DNA of 64,000 nt from Periplaneta americana (lineage: Eukaryota > Arthropoda > Insecta > Blattodea > Blattidae): the NCBI RefSeq assembly GCF_040183065.1, contig NC_091122.1, positions 159,117,455-159,181,454 on the forward strand, in the 5' to 3' direction. The translations under genes were made by a program, and so were the position numbers. The notes under the pieces were generated by a model. It saw only the letters and a list, made by a program, of their open reading frames with translations, ran no database searches and was not told the origin of the DNA. Of the stretch, positions 11,751 to 24,375 are shown in pieces (the first letter of the stretch is position 1; the number at the start of each line of letters is the position of its first letter).

Positions 11751-12097
11751 CCGTGGCATCGTGGTCTAAGGCATCCTGCCTGGGACTCGCGTTACGGAAT
11801 GCGCGCTGGTTCGAGTCCTCATGGGAGAAGAAATTCTCTCATGAAATTTCGGCCAGTGTATGGGACCGGTGCCTACCCAGCACCGTGATGCACTTGGGGA
11901 GCTACGATAGGTAGCGAAATCCGGTTACGCAAACCAGCTATAACGACTGGGGGGGGGGCTCATCGTGCTAACCACACGATACCTCCATTCTCGTTGGATG
12001 ATCGTCCACCTCTGCTTCGACATGTGGGCGTGAGGCCAGCAGCCGGCTGGTCGGTCTTGGCCCTTCGTGGGCTGTAGCGCCACGGATTATTATTATG
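11751..12097 (+). repeat. tRNA-derived SINE, family S3
   Basis: The head (CCGTGGCATCGTGGTCTAAG) and a B box (GGTTCGAGTCC) form a tRNA-like promoter. A ~270-bp body follows and ends in an (ATT)n tail. It is bounded by a perfect 13-bp target duplication, AAATTTATTATAT, at 11738-11750 and 12098-12110, so the element is complete. Only copy of this family in the window. Confidence 0.85.
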
Positions 12098-12561
12098 AAA
12101 TTTATTATATACTAGCCTATTGTATAGCCAAGATTTATTAAGCGTGTGGCGTAATACTATACGACAAAAAGTTATTGTATTATCTTCCTGATCTCCAGAC
12201 AGTAATATTGAAATATTTTTTGAAAAAAAAAAAAAATGAATAAGTAGGCCTACTCAAAGTTTTAAATACGAGTATATACAAGCTTAATACTGCTACTGGT
12301 ACAGATCTGGACACTGATTTAATTAAGAAAGTCGTAATTCTATACGACTTTCTAATTTAATGAGATCGTACAACATATTTTATACGAATTCAAAACCTAC
12401 TAGGAAACAATCTTGTATTGATAACTTTTTAACTGATTTTTCAAAAGATTTTTTTGAAGTTTTACCAACTGCGTTCTTCTTTGCGGGCCACTTAGGCTTA
12501 GTAATGCTAATTAAAGTGAACAGAATTACAAGTGACAAAATAATGGCATTGCTTTTATATG

Positions 12562-13670
12562 TAACTTACTTACTTACTGGCTTTTAAGGAACCCGGAGGT
12601 TCATTGCCGCCCTCACATAAGCCCGCCGTTGGTCCCTATCCTGAGCAAGATTAATCCATTCTCTATTATCATACCCTACCTCCCTCAAATCCATTTTAAT
12701 ATTATCTTTCCATCTACGTCTCGGCCTCCCCAAAGGTCTTTTTTCCTCCGGCCTCCCAACTAACACTCTATATGAATTTCTGGATTCGCCCATACATGCC
12801 CTGCCCATCTCAAACGTCTGGATTTAATGTTCCTAATTATGTCAGGTGATGAATACAATGCGTGCAGTTCTGTGTTGTGTAACTTTCTCCATTCTCCTGT
12901 AACTTCATCCCTCTTAGCCCCAAATATTTTCCTAAGAACCTTATTCTCAAACACCCTTAACCTATGTTCCTCTCACAAAGTGAGAGTCCAAGTTTCACAA
13001 CCATAAAGAACAACCGGTAATATAACTGTTTTATAAATTCTAACTTTCAAATTTTTTGATCAGATTTTTTGACAGCAGAGGATGATAAAAGCTTTTCACC
13101 CGAATAATAACACGCATTCCCATATTTATTCTGTGTTTAATTTCCTCCCGAGTATCATTTATATTTGTTACTGTTGCTCCAAGATATTTGAAGTTCTCCA
13201 CCTCTTCAAAAGATAAATTTCCAATTTTTATATTTCCATTTCGTACAATATTCTGGTCACGAGACATAATCATATACTTAGTCTTTTCGGGATTTACTTC
13301 CAACCTTATCTCTTTACTTGCTTCCAGTAAAATTCCTGTGTTTTCCCTAATCGTTTGTGGATTTTCTCCTAACATATTCACGTCATCCGCATAGACAAGC
13401 AGCTGATGTAACCCGTTTAATTCCAAACCCTCTCTGTTATCCTGGACTTTCCTAATGGCATACTCTAGAGCAAAGTTAAAAAGTAGAGGTGATAGTGCAT
13501 CTCCTTGCTTTAGCCCACAGTGAATTGGAAACGCATCTGACAGAAACTGACCTATACGAACTCTGCTGTACGTTTCACTGAGACACATTTTAATTAATCG
13601 AACTAGTTTCTTGGGAATACCAAATTCAATAAGAATATCATATAAAACCTATCTCTTAACCGAGTCATAT
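12562..13670 (-). mobile_element. 5'-truncated family A LINE
   Basis: The (GTAA)n tail is at 12562-12578. Then, on the minus strand, the C-terminal RT frames extend up to the RT core: [21 protein letters not shown], the catalytic YADDVNML, and the YKTVILP...CETWTL downstream part. Frameshifts around 12800 and 13050, where a short stretch is duplicated, break the ORF. Truncated at about 13670. Confidence 0.85.
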
Positions 13671-13744
13671 ACGTAACTATGGTATTATAAATTCTACTAA
13701 TTATCAATTCTAAAATTATTTTCCCAATAAATTACAAGACAGCT

Positions 13745-13990
13745 GCCGGTACTTCAATGGAGAAATTTATATGTCGAACTACAAAAATTGCAATAAAAAT
13801 AAATAGGACAGACCGGAAGAAATTTTAAAACATGGTTTAGCGAACACAGCAGATTTTCGGCACAATAGTAATAAATCAAAATATTCTACTCACCTAGTCA
13901 ACTTACTGACATTAAAGACAGACTAAAATTTCTCAAAATAATTTATGATAAAGAAACATAAATATCGCTGAAGCGTATTTCATAGCTAAA
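13745..13990 (+). pseudogene. Degenerate GIY-YIG fragment of a Penelope-like element
   Basis: Across two frames the plus strand reads NRTDRKKF, KTWFSEHSRF and NSNKSKYSTHLVNLLT. This resembles the GIY-YIG endonuclease C-terminus of Penelope-like elements (R-K-F-KTRF-x-EH ... NKS-x-YA-x-H-L). Stops and frameshifts occur throughout. It is clearly a different lineage from the Penelope-like element at 49760-52310. Confidence 0.5.
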
Positions 13991-14799
13991 TATTACAACA
14001 GCAATGTACAATTAGGCCTACATAATGAACAGTTTTCTAATTCAGATAACACACTTTATCAAATTTATTGCCAATAAAATTCTCTTTCCACTTAACGACT
14101 ACATTTGCCAGGTATACGGCTGGCTTCTACAATGCGCAAACATCGTAAAACTCAGTCGTAGTATTACGAGGGCAATTTTCACAAGAAAGCCTCCACGCAG
14201 CAAGACATTATCGTAAGTAAAGTAACATAATCGCATAATATTTGGTTAAATAATTTTCCAAATACATTCATTGTTTAAATCTATCGGAATCATATTTGCA
14301 TCTTTCCAGAACATTATACAATACACAAATTATTACGACAGAATTACTTCAACACAACTTGTGTAAAAATGTATAACCTGTTGCAATCCTATGGAAGTTT
14401 GAACTTGCATCTGAACAATTTTCTTCCTTATAACACTGATGCATGTGAATAGTTTTAAAGAGTTCTAACACAATCTTTATTGATGCAATGATACACATGT
14501 GTAGCCTTATTTTATAAAACGAATTGTGCACGTACACTAACTCAGTCTAAGACTGTTTTACAATTTGCTTTTTAATCATAATTTAATTTAATTCAAAGTG
14601 CATTACCTTGTTTGAAGCCAATTTTATAATCCTGTATTTACGTAATGTTAGGATTGAATAATTCTTACAGTTGCGGATCTAATTCCATAATATTCCAAGA
14701 GAGTGAACACATCAGCTTATGTAATTAAGTCTTGTAACTTAGACGCATGTTGTTTAAATTGAATGTTTTTACTGTAAACTGTTTTTATATCGTTGGTAG
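13991..14799. other. Non-genic stretch
   Basis: Only short ORFs of about 62 codons (14025-14216, and 14349-14537 on the minus strand) without recognisable features. Confidence 0.5.
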
Positions 14800-15552
14800 A
14801 GCGATCGGTTTGGAAGTAAATCCCGAAAAGACAAAGTATATGATTATGTCTCGTGACAAGAATATTGTACGAAATGGAAATATGAAAATTGGAGATTTAC
14901 CCTTCGAAGAGGTGGAAAAATTCAAATATCTTGGAGCAACAGTAACAAATATAAATGACACTCGGGAGGAAATTAAACGCAGAATAAATATGGGAAATGC
15001 GTGTTATTATTCGGTTGAGAAGCTCTTATCATCCAGCCTGCTGTCCAAAAATCTGAAAGTTAGAATTTATAAAACAGTTATATTACCGGTTCTTCTGTAT
15101 GGTTGTGAAACTTGGACTCTCACTCTGAGAGAGGAACATAGGTTAAGCGTGTTTGAGAATAAGGTGCTTAGGAAAATATTTGGGGCTAAGTGGGATGAAG
15201 TTACAGGAGAATGGAGAAAGTTACACAATGCAGAACTGCACGCATTGTATTCTTCACCTGACATAATTAGGAACAATAAATCCAGACGTTTGAGATGGGC
15301 AGGGCATGTAGCACATATGGGCGAATCCAGAAATGCATCTAGAGTATTAGTTGGGAGACCGGACGGAAAAAGACCTTTGGGGAGGCCGAGACGTAGATGG
15401 GAGGATAATATTAAAATGGATTTGAGGGAGGTGGGGTATGATGATAGAGACTGCATTAATCTTGCACAGGATAGGGACCGCTGGCGGGCTTATGTGAGGG
15501 CGGCAATGAACCTTCGGGTTCCTTAAAAGCCATTTGTAAGTAAGTAAGTAAG
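14800..15552 (+). mobile_element. 5'-truncated family A LINE with open frame
   Basis: The LINE begins inside the RT gene ([13 protein letters not shown], just after YADD) and runs uninterrupted to the family's terminal MNLRVP and stop at 15524-15526, then AAAAGCCATTT and the (GTAA)n tail ending about 15552. The upstream Met at 14747 lies in host DNA, so the 259-codon ORF is a chance fusion. With its catalytic core missing the protein cannot be active. The clean frame suggests a fairly recent insertion. Confidence 0.9.
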
Positions 15553-15896
15553 GTATACTACACCTGTCAATCCTTCATGATAATATAGATGTTCAGAAGC
15601 ATTACACGGATTCAGGACCTGAAAATGCCGTATCGGCGAAAACGTTTGTCCTTTATATATTTCTGTAATATTTTTAATGTTTGACTAGACTTAAATTAAT
15701 TTAAAATACGATAATTTATAGACTGAACAAATCCTTCGAAAATATTCGTATATATGTAACTTACCGGATCAAATATGTCAACAAAGACATTATTTTCCCG
15801 TTAAACAAAAGACGAAAATGAAAGGCTTGTATATTAACTCGTATACTGAAGAGTTGAAAATTTTAAGTCTCTAATAATTTCGTATTATATGGTATA
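15553..15896. other. Non-genic spacer
   Basis: AT-rich sequence between the LINE tail and the left end of a possible large TIR element. No feature seen. Confidence 0.5.
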
Positions 15897-18800
15897 CAGA
15901 GTGTAGGGGTATACGTGCCATTATTCTAACTGATGATTATTCATGTCATAAGGAAGAAAAAATGTTTTCACAATTTTTTTCTAATTCTAATATTTAACTA
16001 ATTATTAAAGTTTACAATATTATACGTTTTGCAACGTTGCCGGATAGGAACGAGGAGGTTTAGAAGTACACAGTACAGCTCAAGCGGGTACAGACATACA
16101 GGCAAAAAACAGATGCTTTGTTCAAATGCAGGGGCGGACAGGGCAATTGTTGTTTACATAAAACTAGCAGCAAATACTAACTTTCAATCTCATTAATAGA
16201 ACATTATGTTAAATTTACATTTTATTTAACAATATTGCTCCATTTTTATTGTACGTCTAAAAAATAAACAATAATGGTTTACTGCACAAAATCACACTAA
16301 CTTTTTTCTAATGCAAAATTTTAGTCTTTCCTACTTCCGTAAAACAGTATCATTTTTAAAGAAATTTCCAGTTGTGTGTTTTCCGAAACGGCGTAAGAGA
16401 CTCCCAGTTTGTAATAATAATCAATGAGAACTGCTTTTTACGAATAATCATGATTACTTGGGAACAATATTAAGGATATACGGGAACTGAATTGATAAAG
16501 GAAAAAAAGCTAAAACGCCGATTAGGTAACTTTCTTTGCGGAATACATTGAAAGTACATCCTTCTTGCAGCACTTGAAATACGAAGACTTTCTCCATAAA
16601 TTAATAATATATCATGATATTCCTGGACTGTGAATGACATTGCAAGATGTTTATCGAATACCTGTACTGAACTGCCATCAGCTCGGCAGGAGATCTATGG
16701 ACAGGAAGCTTGAACTCAGGCACGGTTGATTCTAGTACTGTAGAAGGTCTGAAGGCGGAAACTTGGCAACATGTGCATCAGGCATCAGTCTTTCTACGAG
16801 CGAGTAGTGTACTATGCGATTTAAGCCTTGCTTTCGCGTATTTAAGAGTATTTACAATTTATGTTGAGTTTTTCTTTTTAAGTTTTGGCATGAAATCAGC
16901 CAAGTATGGATTTCTAAAATGATCCTAGGAAACATTTGAAACAGCAGACGATATAGAACCAGAAAGAAAAGAAATGGTAGATGTACCGGTCGCTCCATTT
17001 GTTTACAGTTATCCAAAACCCTCATACTTTTAGCTATGAAGCTGATACATCCAGCCTGCTGGACATATCAGCTTATGCCTCTTTCACGGTATCCTCAAAG
17101 TTACATTGCTCACTTTGTGGATTGCTTGATAGGGATAGAAACCGACAATCAAGAGAGGTATTTATGTTTACACTTTGAATCGAGGAGGACTTTACTCTTC
17201 CTTCAGATTTTGTACTTTACATTGCAACAATTGCCTACTGCATTATAAATACATTGATTTCAAATAGTTTTAATGAAGAAAACTATGTAGAATAGACTAT
17301 GGAAATCAAAAGAAGTTAAGTTACTCTCAAAAACAGTCTTGTGTAGTGATGTTGACCTTTAAAACGATGTATGCTCACGTGCGACGGAATAAGTTAAACT
17401 TGCTGCTAAAATACTTTCAGTCATTATGAACGTAGTTAAATAATAATATTCAAAGGCAAGGAATGATGTCATAGCTGCCAGTAAACCAGTGTATGATAAG
17501 AGAACATTGCAGACGTTTAGAAAAAGATGTGAAAAATGGAGGCCTAAGTAAGATAAAACATATTTAATATAGTGTACAGCCCTGGCCTAGACATTTAGGC
17601 CTAGTAATTGTACAGTATGTGTTGAGTATTACATGTAATGTAATGCCGTATAGATGTTGGAAATAAGATAAGAATATCTTATAATAAAGACATGAGTCCT
17701 TTTAAGATATCTGCAGTGTCTTTTTATGAATTAATATTACTGAAGTTCGAAAAAAGTGGCCTAGTCTAACTGGATAGATCTATTAATTCTGGCTCAAAAC
17801 CAACGTAGGCCTATGACCTAAATAAAGTATAATGTGACAAAATGTTTTAATATTCACGCCTAAGAATTGTATTTGTTTGAGTATTGTACTTAATGTAATG
17901 GAATATTTTTTTAATTTGGTATTCCAAGAAATTAGTTCGATTAATTAAAATGTGTCTCAGTGAAACGTACAGCAGAGTTCGTATAGGTCAGTTTCTGTCA
18001 GAAGCGTTTCCAATTCACTGTGGGCTAAAGCAAGGAGATGCACTATCACCTTTACTTTTTAACTTTGCTCTAGAGCATGCCATTAGGAAAGTCCAAGATA
18101 ACAGAGAGGGTTTGGAATTGAACGGGATAAATCAGCTGCTTGTCTATGCGGATGACGTGAATATGTTAGGAGAAAATCCACAAATGATTAGGGAAAACAC
18201 GGGAATTTTACTGGAAGCAAGTAAAGAGATAGGTTTGGAAGTAAATCCCGAAAAGATCAAGTATATGATAATGTCTCGTGACCAGAATATTGTACGAAAT
18301 AGAAATATAAAAATTGGAAATTTATATTTTGAAGAGGTGGAGAAGTTCAAATATCTTGGAGCAATAGTAACAAATATAAATGATATTCGGGAGGAAATTA
18401 AACACAGAATAAATATGGGAAATGCTTGTTATTATTCGGTTGAGAAGCTTTTATCATCCAGTCTGTCAAAAAATGTGAAAGTTAGAATTTATAAAACAGT
18501 TATATTACCGGTTGTTCTTTATGGTTGTGAAACTTGGACTCTCACTTTGAGAGAGGAACATAGGTTAAGGGTGTTTGAGAATAAGGTTCTTAGGAAAATA
18601 TTTGGGGCTAAGAGGGATGAAGTTACAGGACAATGGAGAAAGTTACACAACACAGAACTGCACGCATTGTATTCTTCACCTGACATAATTAGGAACATTA
18701 AATCCAGACGTTTGAGATGGGCAGGGCATGTAGCACGTATGGGCGAATCCAGAAATGCATATAGTGTGTTAGTTGGGAGGCCGGAGGGAAAGAGACCTTT

Positions 18801-19694
18801 GGGAAGGCCGAGACGTAGATGGGAAGATAATATTAAAATGGATTTGAGGGAGGTGGGATATGATGATAGAGAATGGATTAATCTTGCTCAGGATAGGGAC
18901 CGATGGCGGGCTTATGTGAGGGCGGCAATGAACCTTCGGGTTCCTTAAAAGCCAGTAAGTAAGTAAGTAATATAAAACTGTAGCATGTGGGAAATGACAA
19001 AAATAATGAAGACACGACATACCCCTTACGAATCCTTGTATTAAATTACAGCAATTTTTTTAAGAGATTACATTGTTCAAGATTTTAAAAATATATAAGA
19101 CGATTACTTTACTTTTTTACAAATGCATATATCTATATTCAGTAATGCAATTATACTTGTACGAAGTATGATAAACTTTTCAAAGGTTTTCTTCTGATAA
19201 TAACATTGAAACAAACGCTTTGGTTCTGTTAGCGAAGTATGATAGCAGACGGCACAGTGTTGCCAAGTTGAGCCTTCCCACCTTCTACTAGAGTCGACCG
19301 TGACTCAGCTGATCTGTACGTCTGTGCAGACTACAGACTCAGACTGTCAGCAGATAAATCCTGCTAAACATGTTGCCACGTCTCTCACGCCAGAATATTA
19401 ACCAATTTAAGCATGCATTATTATTTACTTTCACGAAAACGTAACAGAACACACAAATATTTATTTAAACTAATATGAACGCTTTGCTAGATATACTCGT
19501 ACCTACTGATGGAACTATTTTCGTAATTTTACTAACGATATAAGCAGTATAACGCAAAGAAAATTAGGAAAGAAATACTTTTTTTCCTGGGAAAACTATT
19601 AAGTTTTGACCCTATGTTGTATGGACATTTTTTGATCCCGTAGACCGTCCCCGACGACTGTGAAAAGGATGGCACTTATACCCCTTACATCCTG
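15897..19694. mobile_element. Possible large TIR element carrying a LINE insertion
   Basis: The left boundary reads CAGAGTGTAGGGGTATACGT. The right boundary, reverse-complemented, reads CAGGATGTAAGGGGTATAAG. They match over about 25 bp with a few differences and both are flanked by TATA. The interior (~2.7 kb without the LINE at 17914-18970) has no ORF above about 70 codons. This could be a non-autonomous DNA element, or two independent ends of a common MITE family. Confidence 0.45.
17914..18970 (+). mobile_element. 5'-truncated family A LINE, longest clean RT frame of the family here
   Basis: 332 open codons (17950-18948) cover the RT core: [32 protein letters not shown], the catalytic YADDVNML, and the C-terminal region through [11 protein letters not shown] to MNLRVP. 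The stop at 18946-18948 is followed by AAAAGCCA and a (GTAA)n tail. One base is missing just upstream of the first Met (the GIPKK segment), so the frame is broken there. RT motif A lies upstream of the truncation point, so the enzyme would be inactive. Confidence 0.9.
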
Positions 19695-20222
19695 TATACA
19701 GTATGTACACGAGTATTAAATCAAATGAACATGAAGAAAATTACATGATCCTAAAAAAATATAATTAAACATTAATGCATCAAAAAGAGATGCATATATC
19801 CAACATCAACTAATAAATGTAAATCTGTTTGGCAAATAGTGAAAAATTAAATTTCTATACATAAAATTGATGCCTATATTAATCCTAACTCTTTTAATGA
19901 ATATTATATTCGGTCGGTTGAAAATACTGTAATGGGGTTTATAATGATCCTTCTAAGGGAAAATAATTAAAAAAAAATGCTCAGAGGGCTGTGAATAGTT
20001 TTGTCTGGAGAGCAGTAATAACAGAAGAAGTAACCAAACTGTGAATGAATCTCCCGTAGCCTAGATAGCCTATATTTAATATATCTAATTGGTTTATTAA
20101 GCAAATAATAACTGTAATTGTAATATCATTAACTTTTATATTTGATCTGTGTATTAAAAAATAATTTTTTTCTGAATGTTTGAAGTTATCAAATGTGTAC
20201 CTATTTACAAACGAGGCGAAAG
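19695..20222. other. Non-genic stretch
   Basis: AT-rich spacer without recognisable features between the TIR boundary and the next LINE. Confidence 0.5.
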
Positions 20223-20235
20223 AAATTCATTGTCT

Positions 20236-21293
20236 TACTTACTTACTGGCTTTTAAGGAACCCGGAGGTTCATTGCCGCCCTCACATAAGCCCGCCATTG
20301 GTCCCTATCGTGAGCAAGATTAATCCAGTCTCTACCATCATATCCCACCTCCCTCAAATCCATTTTAATATTATCTACCCATCTACGTCTCGGCCTCCCT
20401 AAAGGTCTTTTTCCCTCCGGCCTCCCAACTAACAATCTATATGCATTTCTGCATTCGCCCATACGTGCTACATGCCCTGCCCACCTCAAACGTCTGGATT
20501 TAATGTTCCTAATTATGTCAGGTGAAGAATACAATGCGTGCAGTTCTGTATTGTGTAACTTTCTCCATTGTCCTGTAACTTCATCCCTCTTAGCCCCAAA
20601 TATTTTCCTAAGCACCTTATTCTCAAACACCCTTAACCTATGTTCCTCTCTCAAAGTGAGAGTCCAAGTTTCACAACCATAAAGAACAACCGGTAATATA
20701 ATTGTTTTATAAATTCTAATTTTCAGATTTTTTGACAGCAGACTGGATGATAAAAATTTCTCAATCAAATAATAACAGGCATTTCCCATATTTATTCTGC
20801 GTTTAATTTCCTCCCGAGTATCATTTATATTTGTTACTGTTGCTCCCAGATATTTGAATTTCTCCACCTCTTCAAAATATAAATTTTCAATTTTTATATT
20901 TCCATTTCGTACAATATTCTCGTCACGAGTCATAATCATATACTTTGTCTTTTCGGGATTTACTTCCAAACCTATCTCTTTATTTGCTTCCAGTAAAATT
21001 TCCGTGCTTTCCCTAATCGTTTGTGAATTTTCTCCTAACATATTCACGTCATCCGCATAGACAAGCAGCTGATGTAACCCGTTCGGTTCCAAACCCTCTC
21101 TGTTATCTTGGACTTTCCTAATGGTATACTCTAGAGGAAAGTTAAAAAGTAAATGTGATAGTGCATCTCCTTGCTTCAGCCCAAGTGAATTGGAAACGCA
21201 TCTGACAGAAACTGACCTATACTAACTCTGCTGTACGTTTCACTGAGACACATTTTAATTAATCGAACTAGTTTCTTGGGAATACCAAATTCA
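20236..21293 (-). mobile_element. 5'-truncated family A LINE with 13-bp target duplication
   Basis: The (GTAA)n tail is at the left, then on the minus strand 279 open codons (21092-20253) from just before YADDVNML to MNLRVP. Upstream, a missing base near 21183 breaks the frame. Truncation is at about 21293 in the GIPKK region. AAATTCATTGTCT occurs at 20223-20235 and 21287-21299. The last few LINE bases overlap the duplication, as expected for microhomology at the 5' junction. Confidence 0.9.
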
Positions 21294-21545
21294 TTGTCTA
21301 GTTACAAAATTATAATTATTCTCTGAAATATTAGAATCCTTAATGTATAAACAAGTACTATACTTTTTGATCAATATAATATTATTCCACATAAAAAGTT
21401 AGGTTTTCAGAGGGGAAAATCGACTGTTAAAGTCGCAATTTCAGTCTGCAAAAATATCTCCGGCCACGCGGGTCGTCTGTCCGTCCACTCTTTAGCAAGG
21501 AGTCCCAACCACCTAATTCGCTTATTAAGATTCTTCAGAACTGCT

Positions 21546-21780
21546 CGGTCAGCGCGTCTGCTCGCGAAACCAGGTGGCCCGGGTTCGAATCCCGGTCGGG
21601 ACAAGTCACCTGGTTGAGGTTTTTTCCGGGGTTTTCCCTCAACCCAATACGAGCAAATGCTGGCTAACTTTCGGTACTGGACCCTGAACTCATTTCACCG
21701 GCATTATCACCTTCATTTCATTCAGACGCTAAATAACCTAGATGTTGATACAGCGTCGTAAAATAACCCAATAAAAAAAG
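21546..21780 (+). repeat. tRNA-derived SINE, family S1, 5'-truncated
   Basis: Starts inside the tRNA-like head (CGGTCAGCGCGTC), has B box GGTTCGAATCC, and ends in AACCCAATAAAAAAAG. Exact 12-bp target duplication TTCAGAACTGCT at 21534-21545 and 21781-21792. Confidence 0.9.
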
Positions 21781-21812
21781 TTCAGAACTGCTATGATGTT
21801 CGGACTCTTATA

Positions 21813-23340
21813 CAGGGACATCATTTTATTTTTACTTCAATTTTTATTGTACCTGGGTTTTTTAATATACTTCACTCCCACCCCCCCCCCTCTACCAGTA
21901 AACTTCCAACCGTTCTCCACACAGAACCAAGGCCGGGTATGCGGTCATAGTAAACCTTATTTTATTTCATGGAGTGCAGTTTCATAGAAAAGACTTTGCC
22001 GACAGACCTTCTACTGCCCACTACTAATTGGTTGTCATAAATAAATGTCTTCCTTACTGTGACGGGAATCCTGTCTTCTCCTGTCAGTAACCAATCACAA
22101 CCCTCGTTCAGAAGAATTGACAGGCTCCCCTCAAATCCACGTGGAGGCAGAGTTGTCGCATCTTTTCCGAATTCCAATTCCAAGAATCCCGTCATTTTCA
22201 CTGCATAATTTCTAGGGTCACCAGGATTGTGGCAACTGTGCAATGTTGGGACAAGGGGACAGGATGGAATTGTCAGGGTTGTTTGTGTAGGAAGTCATAA
22301 ATCTGTAAGTGGGTGTTCAAAGGAGCCACCGAACTGCACTCCTTGAAATAAAATAAGGTAGAGTACTGAGTTAGTGAGTATAGTACGTTCCAGAAATATG
22401 TTCGCGTCTTCCAGTGGCGAAAGAACTTTCAATATTAAATCATATTTTCGCACAGGTACTGTCGTCCGTTTGCCTACGTTGCATCCCGGTTTCTCCCACT
22501 CGCTTCTGTTCGCCCCTCTGTAAAGACTAGTCGCTGGGCTGTCTTAGCTCTTTTCTGAAAACATTAATTTCTGTTAAGAATTGGACGTATACGTAATATT
22601 ATACAACTATTTAAAATAACTTAAAAAAAAGGGCCTCGTTAAGTAATTAACTGTCAGGTGATTTCCCCCCTTTCTACGACCCTGCTACATAACCACTTCG
22701 ACGGACAGGAGATAGCATGTCTGAGTAATTTTATCTTTTCGGATCGGGCAGAAGTGAAGATTGAATTTACAGTACGTAAAGTACTCTTGGATAGAGTAAG
22801 TACAGAATTATTTGAACGTGAGTTACTAGTACGAAGGACGAAACTGGTAATTCGAATTAGGTGCGATAATATCCACAAAAGAACTGACGCCTGTATCGAA
22901 AGAAACGGCCAGCATTTTCAAAAATGTGTTTAAATATCCATATTATGATCATTTTTCAATTTAACTTCATTCCCTATATTGTATGCTTAATATGCTGTAG
23001 ATAGAATAATATACACTGCATAATGAATACGTTCGTATGGATAGCTCAATTCGTGAGTAAAAACACTTATTGTTAATAGAGTACTGTATTTTGATTAAAC
23101 AAAAACCCAATAAAAATTATCAAACTGAAAATCCCGATATTTCCTAGTTTACGTAAATGGATGAACTACTTTTCTTCCCTCCTATACCCAGTAAAGTGAT
23201 TTGTTTGTATTTTAGCCAGTATCATCGAACTCCAGTCGTGGAAGGGGGTAGCAAACGGTGTTTGCAATTCTCAATCTTTAATCCAAAGGTATAGCCAGGT
23301 TAATATTAGAAATGTTAGTAAAAATAAAATGATGTCCCTG
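21813..23340 (+). mobile_element. TIR DNA transposon T, copy T2, with nested insertion
   Basis: Best preserved ends: CAGGGACATCATTTTATTTT at 21813 and its inverse ending at 23340, both flanked by TA. The interior matches T1 and T3 but is interrupted by a separate TIR element at 21955-22358. An ORF (22658-22933, + strand) contains FTVRKVLLDR, RRTKLVIRIR and ends TDACIERNGQHFQKCV. This resembles the last residues of some Tc1/mariner-type transposases (R-x-x-x-CI-x-x-NGGHF). No DDE motifs are visible, so the copy is non-autonomous. Confidence 0.8.
21955..22358. mobile_element. Nested TIR element inside T2
   Basis: 404 bp bounded by inverted repeats of about 27 bp starting CCTTATTTTATTTCA (one mismatch within). 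T1 and T3 lack it at the corresponding position. It covers a 93-codon minus-strand ORF (21962-22243) that I do not recognise and regard as non-coding. The target duplication is not clear. Confidence 0.7.
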
Positions 23341-24375
23341 TATAACCTTCTAATTTATTTGTTTTTCCTAATTCTTCAAACATCATTTTCATTAACAGAA
23401 CCAAAAAATGATTCCCAAAATTTTATTTGCAAAGCTACAAGTGTATTTTCAATTCTTTATGTAACTGTGCACGTTTCTGCTTCATATAACAACAATGAAT
23501 GAATAATTATTATTATCTCGTCAGCTGAAATACCGTCGTAAATAACTGTACCGAGATAACTCCTAGTCAAATGAACTGCGGGCTGGGACTGTAATTATAC
23601 TATGTTATCTGAGGACGGTTCCAGAACACTGCATTAGATTACGTTGCATACGGTAGGGAATGGAAGAAATTTTGTGTATGACTCCAAAGCGAATGTTGTG
23701 GTTCCACAGTATTATAAGTAGAGACCGGAACTTAGCCACTACTTTTTGAAGTTGAGTACGGAGTTTGTGCAACGAACAAAATTACTTGACTAAGGGTAGT
23801 GACGATGGTGATGTAAAATGTAAGATTACTCCCGCATCAAGGACGGGGCTGTGTTGTGTATTACAAAAGAATAAACAGTTTTGCTGTAAAACCAGCCGTG
23901 GCAAGAACGTGACTCGCGAGACATTGTGGCTCGCAGTGATAGCTGTGCATTTCGCTTGCTTCTAACCTCCGCCTACCCCTACCCTCTCACTCACTGGAGT
24001 CAAACTCTGTTCCATTTGTATTTATCTCTGACCTGCGAGTGGCATATGTATCTCTCGAAACCATATACGAAAGTTCCAAGTAGGATGGGAGGACGCATTT
24101 TTTTGCTGCCAATATGATAAGAATATTAAATGTATGCTTTGGTCACAAGTATTACGAGGAAAACGGTTGTATAACATAAAACGGCATTATACTACATGTT
24201 ACTGATGAAACATTAAAAGGTTAAGTGTTATTGTTGTTGTTATCATCACCATCATCATCATCATCATCATCATCTCTGTACGTCGACCCTTTTTCAGCAG
24301 ATGTACGAATAATGCGGTTAGCTCTTCAATTTGGACTCACTGATTTACTATGTGACGTTAAATGAAAGCTAGATG
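23341..24375. other. Non-genic stretch
   Basis: No recognised gene. Contains a CAT-trinucleotide microsatellite at about 24247-24272. ORFs at 23765-23965 and 23926-24117 are short and featureless. Confidence 0.5.

Noticed and set aside
14747..15526. A host gene of 259 codons
   Set aside because: All but the first ~18 codons are family A LINE reverse transcriptase. The start codon is in unrelated flank.
21407..21604. 65-codon minus-strand protein (SRPGFEPGPP type)
   Set aside because: A familiar mis-annotation caused by translation of the tRNA-like SINE head in antisense.
24247..24272. CRISPR-like or satellite array
   Set aside because: Simple CAT repeat. No spaced repeat array exists anywhere in the window.
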